From Echinarachnius parma (taxonomy: Eukaryota; Echinodermata; Echinoidea; Clypeasteroida; Echinarachniidae), in NCBI GenBank assembly GCA_037951105.1, contig JBAMJV010003055.1, positions 96,001 through 160,000 on the forward strand: DNA of 64,000 nucleotides, read 5' to 3'. Below are positions 47,190-58,100 of the stretch, in pieces. Each line of letters starts with the position of its first letter. The first letter of the stretch is position 1. The notes under the pieces are model-generated. The model had not been told where the DNA came from and did no database searches. It saw only the letters and a program-made list of their open reading frames with translations. Position numbers and translations under genes: made by a program.

Positions 47190-48055
47190 TGTGTACATAT
47201 ATGATTGCTCATGATAATAATGCTCCCCAGGGAGCTGATATTGTGCAGGATGTTGTGAAGGTGTTATCATCTTGGGTCGACCTTGCTTGGAAGCAAAGAG
47301 TGTTTTGTCCTGTTTGTAACATACATATTGTATTGTTTCAGTTTTTTAAACATTTGAAAAAATTATTTAATTTTGCTATCAAGCATAGCCAAAATGCCCT
47401 ATTTAATTCATGTTCATTGATGATTGCTCATGATTGGAATGCTCCCCAGGGAGCCAAGATAGAGCAGGATGGTGTGCAGGTGTAATCATCTCGGGTTGAA
47501 CTTGGAAGCTAGGCATGTTTTGTCCTGTTGTATCACATATTTTTCAGAAATTATTATTTTTGTTGCAATTTTTCAAAACCAATTTCATTTTGGTATCAGA
47601 TACTAGTACATGTGCAACCAAAATCCCCAATTTAAATAATGTTTATGTATGATTGCTCATGGTTGGAATGCTCCCCAGGGAGCTGAGATTGTGCAGGATA
47701 TTGTGAAAGTGTAATCATCTTGGGTTGAACTTGGAAGCTAGGCATGTTTTGTCCTGTTGTATCACATATTGTTCCGAAATTATTAAGTTTTTTGCAATTA
47801 TTCAAAACCATTCAAAATTTCATTTTGGTATCAGATACATGTACAACCAAAATCCCCTATTTAAATCTTGTTCATTGATGATTGCTCATGGTTGGAATGC
47901 TCCCCAGGGAGATGAGATGGAGCAGGATTTTGTGCAGGTTTAATGAATTTTGGTTTGAACTTGCAAGCTAAGCATGTTTTGTCCCATTTGTAACATATTA
48001 GGATATTATTCAGTTTTTGAAACATTTTAAATCCAACTTACTTTTTGTATCAGGT
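47190..48055 (+). repeat. Four-copy tandem array, about 228-bp unit
   Basis: 'Tgattgctcatg-ttggaa' and 'tgctccccagggagc' start copies near 47202, 47421, 47650 and 47879. The unit also has 'gaacttggaagctaggcatg' and 'ttttggtatcagata'. Short open frames recur because of the periodicity and are not genes. Confidence 0.9.
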
Positions 48056-48073
48056 AAAGCACAGTGTCCATAT

Positions 48074-48242
48074 CAGTGCTGTAGTCGAGTCCACAAGTTC
48101 CGAGTCCGAGTCCCCAACGAAAAAGCATGTTCCCATATGTTTTACATAGGGACTCGGCTCCGAGTCAATAGGGACTCGGCTCCGAGTCCGAGTCACAAGA
48201 CCATCAAAAGCGAGTCCGAGTCCGGACTCGACTACAGCACTG
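48074..48242. mobile_element. hAT-type MITE with 8-bp target duplication GTCCATAT
   Basis: The inverted ends are 'cagtgctgtagtcgagtcc' and its exact complement. GTCCATAT lies at 48066-48073 and 48243-48250. The interior repeats 'gactcggctccgagtc'. The CAGTG termini with an 8-bp duplication are the hAT signature. Confidence 0.92.
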
Positions 48243-48340
48243 GTCCATATACCCTAGCACAGTCATGTACTTTTATATGATTGTTATTATTATTGCGATC
48301 CATGGGCTTCAGTCCTTACGTAATACCTATTCACAGGGGG

Positions 48341-48376
48341 GGGGGGATGAATGAATAGATCATCCCCCCCCCCCCT
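48341..48376. repeat. Poly-G / poly-C inverted pair
   Basis: A G-run, then 'atgaatgaatagatcat', then a C-run of similar length. The two runs can pair as a hairpin. Confidence 0.8.
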
Positions 48377-48420
48377 GATGAATACATGTAGGTATCAATT
48401 ATAGATCGACGCCCATGTTC

Positions 48421-48684
48421 TGATCCATTAACTTTGATAAATGCAACCAAAATCACTTGGAGCTTTCACATTTCTCTTTGACATCAAATGAGTTTTGATT
48501 TTTTCAAATGTCTCCCTAATTGGAGATATTTATGATTGAATGAAAAGCGTTTTACGAGTGTTTTTTTATTGAAATCAAAATCAATGGGACATTATCAATT
48601 TTCACTTTTTCTTAGAAAAATATTGAATTAAGTCTCAAATGTTAATTTTTGGAAAATCTTATGAAGTTCGTGGATCATTTTTAA
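48421..48684. mobile_element. Truncated copy of the TTAAAGTGATCC MITE
   Basis: It shares 'tgatccatta', 'ggagctttcacatttct', 'gagatatttatgattgaatg' and terminal 'gtggatca-ttttaa' with 58520-58944. The leftmost TTAA is missing. Confidence 0.7.
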
Positions 48685-48727
48685 GCATTGATGCATGATT
48701 GTTCAGGGAAAGATACAATACTTTGGT

Positions 48728-48860
48728 TAATACGTGTGGTTTACGGGTACACCATTTGAGATGGGTGGATTGGTAAGTCCTGAAAAGGACTATGGTAGTC
48801 CTAGAAAGGACTTACCAATCCACCCATCTCACATGGTGTACCCGTAAACCACACGTATTA
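48728..48860. mobile_element. Near-perfect foldback MITE, ends TAATACGTGTGG
   Basis: The arms 'taatacgtgtggtttacggg' and 'cccgtaaaccacacgtatta' pair over about 60 bp each ('gagatgggtggattggtaag' and complement), leaving a short loop near 48795. It is highly symmetric and therefore recent. Confidence 0.92.
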
Positions 48861-48888
48861 TATACACCACCATGGAAACCGATACTTA

Positions 48889-49487
48889 CGAGGGGCGTTC
48901 AATAAGTTCATAGCCCAACCATGAAGGAGCAGGAAGTTGGGTTACCTAATGTTGTGTATGCAATGTTGCATCCTTCACATGGTCAGTGGTGCAAAGCCAG
49001 GTCAGTTGTATTCTGTTTCTGATCTAGACAGGCTTTTATTGATGCAATGTCCATTAAAAGTCACTTGCAAAATGTTGGAAAATGAAGCAATGCAAGTTGT
49101 TGAGAGACATATGCTGCTCGAGGACAATGTGCCTGCTCACAAGAGCCAGGTGACTTTTGAAAAGCTAATAACGGCGGGATTGGTTTGTTGATGATTCCTC
49201 CTTATCCCCCAAACCTGGTATTGTTAGATCTCTTCTGACATATGAAGAAACAATCCCAAGATTGTGATTTTCAGGAGGATAATGAGACAAAATCTGCCAA
49301 TATGTAGGTTTTTGAGAGGTCTTTAAGAGACGTCTTCAAGGAGGCCCTTGAGGCCCTCAGGAAAAATTCCGAAAAGCTCTTGGCTGTACATCAGTATTAT
49401 ATGGATGAAAGAACACCTGTATATATTAATCGATGTTGCACCTTGACTCCTTCATGGTTGGGCTATGAACTTATTGAACGCCCCTCG
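48889..49487 (+). mobile_element. Internally deleted mariner-family transposon, 599 bp
   Basis: TA duplications lie at 48887-48888 and 49488-49489. The 41-bp terminal inverted repeats are perfect and begin CGAGGGGCGTTCAATAAGTT. Inside are eroded transposase pieces on the plus strand: LLEDNVPAHKS (compare the catalytic HDNAPAH block), then 'PPNLVLLDLF' and 'HMKKQ' in a nearby frame, and a terminal 'RKNSEKLLAVHQYYM' segment. The usual mariner is about 1.3 kb, so roughly half, including the N-terminal DNA-binding part, is missing and frames are broken. It is not active. Confidence 0.92.
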
Positions 49488-49773
49488 TACAAGCAACATT
49501 TAATACTTTGGTTATCTGCATGATAAGAACTGTAATATGGTGATTGATACATGTACAGGTATATATATATCCATGTATTATCATTCTTCATGATGACAGA
49601 CAATTTTTAAATATATATTTACCATTTGAATTATATTTATAAGTAGTATTCATTATTGTTATTATAGTGTGTGTGATGTCTGGATTTGAACTGAATTGAA
49701 AAGAAATGGTGTTATTATTCATGTTTGGCAGCTTTACTTAAAAGCTTTACTGCACATGTATAGAGTGGTCAAG

Positions 49774-50080
49774 TGTGACGTCATCAAAAACCTATTTTTG
49801 GAATTTCCAAATTTGAACTTCATTTTCCGAAAGAGCGTCAAAAATAATATGCCCATCCGAATGAATTTATTTCAATAGGAAATCACTGTTATTTTTCTCT
49901 GGTTCATAATGTAACGAACCAGAGCAGTGATTTCCTATTGAAATCTATTTATTCGGATGGTCATATCTCAGCCAATACGTCACATATTTGATTGATTTTC
50001 AACGTTTGGGCATTATTTGTGATGCTTTTTGGAAAGAAAAAAAAGTTCAAATTGAGAAATTCTAAAAATAGATTTTTATG
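49774..50080. mobile_element. Foldback MITE
   Basis: 'Tgacgtcatcaaaaaccta' through 'tcaataggaaatcactg' is inverted against 'cagtgatttcctattgaaat' through 'ttttatgatgtca'. The central loop is near 49895-49915 (ctctggttc..gaaccagag). Confidence 0.88.
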
Positions 50081-50100
50081 ATGTCACAGCTTTAGTAGTA

Positions 50101-51950
50101 CTCTACATTATTACTATAGAAATACAATTTACAGGAATTTGGGCAATGAAATGTGATATGACAAGATTTGTCTTGGTAGCTTTGTAATGGTTGTTGAAAT
50201 AATTGTTAAATCATTTCAGTTTTTAGTTATGAGACCCTTATAATAGGCATGATAGGCAACCAGAATAATACACAATAAAATTCTGTTCATGTTTTTCTTC
50301 TTTTGTTTTATTCCTGACATACACTCGATTATTTGCCATAATGTCAATCAAAAGACATATAGTACTAATTCCCCAATAATCAGAGATAGGTAGATAGAGA
50401 TTACACATATAATCACTGGCCATGAAAACATAATCACTACAATCTCAATGAAGACAAAACATACATTAATTGTACATAGTCTTATGACATCTATGCACAT
50501 CTTAGAAATCTAAGTCAAGGTATGTCTGGTGTACTGCCTGAAAGTACAGTTTTGTGCTTTGCATGCCTTTTATTGTTTTTTATTAGGTTCACATGCTCCC
50601 ACCATGCCCCCACCCCAGCGCTACGCCCCTACCCTCGACGCCCATGCTTATGAGTCGACCCTAGCTGGCTATGCCATGAACTGGCTGTCACTCTGAGTAT
50701 TTCAATGACATTGCCAATGACAATCATAAGCAGAGTGGGTCAATATGTTAGTTTGATATACAGTGACGTAGCTGTGCAACGACACTGGACTTTGATATCT
50801 CGGAGCAAACTAGGCACTGTATATCCTGGTGATCAATCTTGCGATATCAGGGTAAAACAAATTATTAAGTGCTTGGACCCCTAAATGACCTTTTATAAGA
50901 GGATATAATTAGTTCGTTATAAATAGGTTCCATCATACTTTACAGTGAAATTGCCTGGTCGGACTGATTGGGGGAGGGGGGGGGGGCACACTATGTATTT
51001 TTTTATTTTGAAAAGGGAATTTCCCCCTCAAGTTTGCTATAGTTTTATTTAAATTTTTGACCCCCTTTTCTCTACAGCACTTGTACCTTACCTAGTTTCA
51101 CCACCCCATAGTAGAGAGGATTAGGGGGGGGGGGGGGGGGGTTCTCGTGGGAGGGCGATTCCCCCCACCCCCCTTAGCTACACAAATACATTAATCAGAC
51201 ATTAGTATTTAAGTGGTATCGTGTCATATTTGGCAACCACATCAGAACTTGACACCTGTCATTATAAGTCATTTCTGCTTTGATATGTTTTACATTTTAT
51301 TATGCTAAGACAATCAAATTTTCTGCACAACTAATGTATTAATTTCTATTCTGCTCTCTTTTTTATTTTGTATTCATGCTAACGCACAATTCAAACTCAA
51401 AGTTATCGCAATTAATTGTATTTGATCAAAATCAGGAGGGGCAAAATGAAGGACGTAGAATTTTTCTGACAAATAGAAGGAGGTGTAAAATAATAGTGCA
51501 AATGTTCTGAAAAAGTGGTTATTTAATTGATACACAATTAGAGTTTTAGGGAAAACTGTATTGATAGAACTTAGCTCATAAGATACCATCTTTTGATTGT
51601 CAACATGATCTATAAACCTGACCAGCAGGTGTTATTAAATGTTATTATTAGGTAAAGTGAAACGTTATCCACTTTACATTGATCAAGCTCAATTATAATT
51701 AGTAAATGAACTAGAATAATTTAAGGGCTGCTTCTGTCTCAGATAGCAAGGCAACGTTGGGACGTTTCAATTTTGAAACAAAAAGGGTTGAATCTTCCAT
51801 GAGCTATTTGAATAAAAACAGCCTTCTGAATGAGTCATTAACATTTCTCTCTACCATTCAAGCATGGTAGATTGATAACAATTAGTTTTAAATGATAACA
51901 CACACACGTTTCAGCTGCTACGATTCAGTTTTGTACACAAAAACTTTCCT
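50101..51950. other. Intergenic, no gene seen
   Basis: AT-rich, with two long poly-G runs near 50978 and 51124-51141. No splice-bounded coding segment or recognised repeat is supported. Confidence 0.4.
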
Positions 51951-51952
51951 CT

Positions 51953-52025
51953 ACCCTGGCTTGTTGTTTTCCGTTCGTGTCCAAATTTTCACCGCTATCC
52001 ACAACCTGATCAATTAAGGTCACAA
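51953..52025 (-). pseudogene. Downstream copy of the conserved C-terminal coding end of the MGC gene
   Basis: About 73 bp align with 52135-52208 at roughly 85% identity with one 1-bp gap. On the minus strand the copy stays in frame as VTLIDQVVDSGENLDT, against VTFIDQVVDSGESLDT in the gene, then ends differently (..KQQARVEESF..) at a stop near 51927. It could be an alternative 3' end or a relic. Confidence 0.75.
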
Positions 52026-52128
52026 TGGCACAATGTCACTCAATACACAATAAAATATCAATAATGGGAATCACGATAAATGTCACTGATATGTATACAC
52101 AATCAATTAATTATACATCGGTAGGAGC

Positions 52129-55100
52129 TCATCTTCCCTGGCTTGTTGTTTTCCTCTCAGTGTCCAAACTTTCTCCGCTGTCCACAACTTGATCAATGAA
52201 AGTCACCTCCTTGTGTAGTTTCCTTTTCGCTTTCTTCCCCTTCTTTGACGTCTTTGTTTTACTTTGAGTTTCTTCCACTGCATTATCTTCCTTTCTCAGT
52301 AAGTTCTTCTTCATCTTTTTATCAGGTTTGCTAATTTCTTCCATTACTTTATCTTCCTTTCTCAGTTCATCCTTCGAACTATCTTTATCATGATCATGTG
52401 GTCCATTATTCACTTTCTCATTGTTGAGTTCTTTTAGGGTTCTAGATGAATTCTTTTGTTCCTTTTGTTCTGATGAGTTTTCCTCTGATTTAGATGTTTG
52501 CTCTTCACTCAGTCTTTTCTCCATTCCATCTATCTCCTCCTCCCCACTGTCCTTTTCGTTCTCCACCTCCTCCTCTTTCACCGGTAAGTCTTGATCCCTG
52601 AGTTCAGTTCCATTTACCCTCTCATTGGCTGTTTCCTTGTCCACCTCTGCCACCTGATTGGGCAGTAGCACTGAACTAATTTGCATCTCATTTGCATTGA
52701 CGTCCACTAATTGGTCATCCAGTCGTGAGCGTTCTTCATGCCTGACGTCGTCCCTGTATGCCGCGGCGGGGTCGGGATAGTTGTCCAAACTTGCGGTACC
52801 TATAATGAGAAGAACAAAAATGAAACAAGAAGAAAGATTATTGCTAAGAAAGCTAAATAAATATTGACATTATATTCATTATTCAGGATAATTCATTACC
52901 CTGACTTAGATAAAATATAAGTGCATATTGCAGTTGTGAAAATAGAATAATAACAACCATATATATAGTCAGATGACATTAGAACCCACAACCTGATTCT
53001 AGACAGATTCTGTGACCACTAGACCTACCTAAGGGCACGGTTTTTGATCATCCAAAAGGCAACTGCTTTTTTCAATTGCAATAATTGATTTTTTTTGGAT
53101 GGGGGAGATTATATTTTTATTTTTTTGGCACTTGACCAATTTTACAGTAATACATATTTGATGATATTTTTAGAATTTTAATTAACCTACATATATACAT
53201 GTCAATAAGCAACAAAACTTAATTCTTTCAGAAATGAATGGCTGGATGAATTATTGACTAGAAAAAGCAATTAAATATGGGTAGTAGGCTAATTTAATTA
53301 ATTCAGAATTACACTACCTCAAAATCAGTACTTATTATCTACTACCGGCTTTCGGCTTGTCAGACCCACCTCACAGTGTGCACAAATCAATACAAATTGG
53401 CAGCAATTCAACTTTAATTTTATTAAAAATTCCTAATCATGAAAAATCAAATTGGTAGCTTTATCATGAAGCAGTCAAAGCAAAATTATTTACAACATGT
53501 TATAAATATTAAATATATTATATTAATTCTTCAGGATAATTCATTACCCTGACTTAGATAAAATAAAAGTGCATATTGTGGTTGTTGTGGAAACAAATAA
53601 TAACCATAGTCAGGTGACAGTAGTTCCACAACCTATTGATTCTAGATCTAGGTGTCATGGCCACTAGACCTCCCATATAAGGGCAAGGAGATTTGATCAT
53701 CAAATAGGCAACTGCCAGTGTTATTTCAATTGCTGTGATTGATTTCTTGGTGGGGGAAGGAAGGGGGAGGGGGAGATATTTTCTTGTTTGCACCTCACTG
53801 ACAGTATACAAACTACATGTAGAAAGGAATGCAAACTTCTTTTTAAAAACAAGAAATGGTTAGCTAAATGATTGACTAAACAAATCAAAGTATTTTGGTT
53901 GTGATATGTCTGTCATATTTTGACAACAATTCTTATTAGAAAAAGAAGATTCGCTTCATCTTTGAGGGGTTTTTTTTCACTCAATCTCTTCTTTATTGAT
54001 TTATTTCTTTGGTCTATTTCTTACCTTTCTGGAAACAATATTTGGGTAAAAAATGGAATGCATGCCAATCATACCTTGCAATAAATCATTTTGATATTAA
54101 ACGATTGGCTTTTGTGATCTTTCCACCCTTTTTAAGTTGGTTTAGAAAACAAAAACATGATTGCTCTAGTCTTCAATTCATCATGCATTATCTTATTAGT
54201 TCATTATACTTTTTTGCAAAATTATGTATATTATTTTGTTTACAGCACTTATGAATCTATAATTTATTAACATTATGAACTAAATGTAGTCTTGATGATT
54301 TGTTTTAAAAACTAATACAAAACATAATGTGAAGATCTGTATAAAATAATGTGTGCCCCATGCACCAATAATTCATATGATCCCCCCCCCCCCCCCAGGC
54401 AGTCTGACCACATTATGCCACTGATGATATCAGTCATAAATCATATAGAGCATGCAAATGTGGGTAGCAAGTAGCAACTGAAACAATTTTCCAGAAAATA
54501 CTTAATTAGAGTCTGTCGACAAAGACTAGACATGCATATACTGTAACCCTCTCCAGCATAGCTTGGATACCATGCAGTTGGTCTTATTATTGTCATAGGA
54601 CCTGTCACCATAACAACGGTGTAAACAGTCCCCATTCATTGATGGAGGTGAAATGTCAACAAAGTGCATAATATGGCTGTGGTTGTCATGCATGAAAAGT
54701 GATAGCAGATGCCTGTACATAGAAGAACAGGTCCATTTTGAAGCATTTGAAAATTGAGTCACAAACTTATTACATGGATTTGTGAAGAATGATTTGCCAG
54801 AGATATCCTGAATATGAAATGGAAAGTATTTGAATTACAGTTAATATGTGCCCTGATTTTTTTAAAACTAAATATAGCACACTAGTATTAGGAGGTTGGA
54901 AAAACGTATTAAGTTATTTAGTAAAACCTTCCTGAACAAAGCAAGGAATTGAATACAATAGCCCAATATTAAATTGTTCATACACATTTGTGATATATGT
55001 GGTGAATATCCCAGAAGCAATAATATATGTACCCTATATATATGTATGTGACAGGGATGGGCAAAGTTGTTGAAGGGCTTATTTCATCATCACTCAACCC

Positions 55101-58100
55101 TAATCTCAATTATTATCAAACCGAATTGAATGGTCAAATGCAACTCTCAAACGAATATTTTATATGAATGAACCCTGAAAGAGTCAAGTTTGTTTTGTTG
55201 TTTGTGGGAGATGTTATCGATTGCAGGACACTATAATATGCTGTTGCCTGCAGCTATCCTTTTGTTGATTGAATTTGTTGTTTTGGAATAGAATACTGAC
55301 TGCTGACTCTTGATTATTATCAATCTCCATACGAACACAATGACTGATCTTTGTACATGTATATGAGAGTTAAACTTGCTGGTTTTGAATAGAAGTATTG
55401 ATTGATTGTGAATCTTGGCAACTGTCCCTAACAGGGTGTAACCATAATAATAATAATAATGATAGATCAGCATTTACATTGTGCCATCCTTTTAGAAATT
55501 CTCTTCTGCTGCGCATTATTCTCTGCTTAATGGGGTAACCTTTAAAGGGGTACACCTGTTAAATGGGTAGGATTTGACCAAACATTTCTTATGTTTCTTC
55601 AGGAAATGTCCACCTTTTAAAGGGGTACACCTGTTAAATGGGTAGGATTTGACCAAACATTTCTTATGTTTCTTCAGGAAATGTCCACCTTTTAAAGGGG
55701 TACACCTGTTAAATGGGTAGGATTTGACCAAACATTTCTTATGTTTCTTCAGGAAATGTCCACCTTTTAAAGGGGTACACCTGTTAAATGGGTAGGATTT
55801 GACCAAACATTTCTTATGTTTCTTCAGGAAATGTCCACCTTTTAAAGGGGTACACCTGTTAAATGGGTAGGATTTGACCAAACATTTCTTATGTTTCTTC
55901 AGGAAATGTCCACCACTTAAAGGGGTACACCTGTTAAATGGGTTAAATATCTCTTGCAAAACACTACCCCATTAAGCAGAGAGTACTGTACTGTATAACA
56001 TAAATTGGATACTAGAGCAACCATTATTGAAATTCAACAACCAGGAAGAGTTAGGGAAATTTCATCTGAAATCAGGGAGATACATAAAATGCTTACAACC
56101 TATTGAAAGAAATATTTCAACAATCAGGGAGATTGGCCGATGGAATGAAATCCGATGCATTAATTTTGATCTATCAGTATTTTCAGAGTCTCGGGTCGGA
56201 GAGGGTCGGGGAAAGTATCCGCTCCTGATCGCTGAAGCATACTCCGTCCAAGGGAATATATCCCCGGGTTTCAAAAGAATATGAAAAACAAATAAAATTT
56301 CATGAAGTGCATATTAAATGACATTAGTCTTTTAATACACCCACTATTATCGAATTGTGTCATGATAGTTGTAAACAGAATGTACGGAGGATGGGGTTAC
56401 ATGTTTACCGACAATCGTTCGGATTGGGAGGAAATTCTTTACTTGCCTTTTTACAACACGTACAAAAGAGTGTCATTTTATTAAATGCATGAAAAGCCAG
56501 CTATACTCATTCCCTCCAGCGCAAGATCTCCGGGTTTCACAAGAATATGATAAACGCATGACAGGGGATAATACTGTTAAAATCGGAAATCAAACCTATA
56601 GGACAACATCCTGCAGATTTGGAAAAGGGGGAAAGGTGATCACTGCACCCCTACTAACTTCGTATTATTATTATAGTTAACATTCAAAAAGAGTGTACCG
56701 GGGATATCCAATGGGTCGGGTTTATAGTGTTCACTGAAAGGATGTATCGCAATAACATGTGCAAAAGAGCGGGGTAGAGGAGGGATAGAACACCCGTGTC
56801 TCTTTCGTATTTTAACTATGTGGATAGGGAAGTTTGAAATAATTTGTAGAGGTTGGTGTGTTCTTAAAATCGTGATGGCTCTTTCTGACTAAAAACCCCA
56901 CAGATTTCCGTGGGTGCCACTAGTGGGTTAAGAATAGATGAATTGTGGTTGGATTTGTTGTCTATGAAGAGGGTATTCATAGCATGCCTGGTCATACAGG
57001 GTTTGGTGTCGTGCCATGAATGGTCCCTCGTTATCTGATAACACCCCTACCAACAATTGAAGTTATTGTAACCATCTCTTCTAGCATACAAATACCTCTT
57101 TTCAAAAAGAATTTAAATACAACTTTGGTTCATTCATTATACATATGTATGAAAAATACAAATTAGATCATGTGTCATATGAAACACCAATGCAAATTGA
57201 TAATGAAGAGGGTATTCATAGCATGCCTGGTCTTACAGGGTTTGGTGTCGTGCCATGAATGGTCCCTCGTTATCTGATAACATCCCTACCAACAATGAAG
57301 TTATTGTATGATCTCTTCTAGCAGGTCTGATTGTAAAAAATAATTGAAATCAAACTTTGGCTTATAACTTATTTACACTTGAATCCCAACATTTCATTTG
57401 ACATATTTACCGGTATGTAAAATAAAAATTAAATCATATGTGTTATATGAAACACCAATGCAAATCTAAAATTCTTGCTATATAGTGTTGGCATGGATTA
57501 TGCAGGGGCGTTTAGTTTTTTGTATGCCATTCTTCGTTTAGGCTGCAAATTGGTAAACAAAGATAACAATCAATTTGATCTAGCACTCATGATACCGGCG
57601 CCAATGTACGGTGGGCAGCACTTTAATTAATGTCTGTAAATAAATTACTTCAATAAGTCTTTTTGGCTGCTTTTAAAAGCCTAATGTGTGCTGAATATCA
57701 AATGTGTAGAGTAAATTTTACTTTCACACAAACTTGCTGTTTCCCACTCCCCTGTTCTCTACATCTATCTTTCAACCTTTTTCTCTCTCTCTTTCTTTGT
57801 TGCACTAATAATCACACAATCATGTAATGAACAACATTTGGATAAATCTTCACACTTAAACATCTTCCAAAATCTATCATCATTCTCCTTTTCTCCCTCT
57901 TTCTAGATTTCACTAATCATGCAACAACTGAACAATTTATATAAATCTTCATGCACTGTCAACAATATTCCAAAAATCTATCATCTAGATCAATCTAGGA
58001 ATTGTGTCCTTTTGTGGGCTAACTCTCAAGACTGACTCAATCTGTTTATGGGAAGGATATACAGAAACCATATACAATCATGCAACATCTTAACAACTTA

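Noticed and set aside
47189..47943. 98-aa and 72-aa related frames
   Set aside because: They are periodic products of the 228-bp tandem array.
55516..55959. 147-aa minus-strand frame with a 25-residue repeat
   Set aside because: It comes from a 75-bp non-coding minisatellite whose unit is divisible by three; there is no start context, domain or splice support.
56027..56680. Cluster of 60-85-aa frames near 56.0-56.7 kb, some with protein-like runs
   Set aside because: No splice-consistent chain, no domain, and frames lie on both strands; no better than chance.
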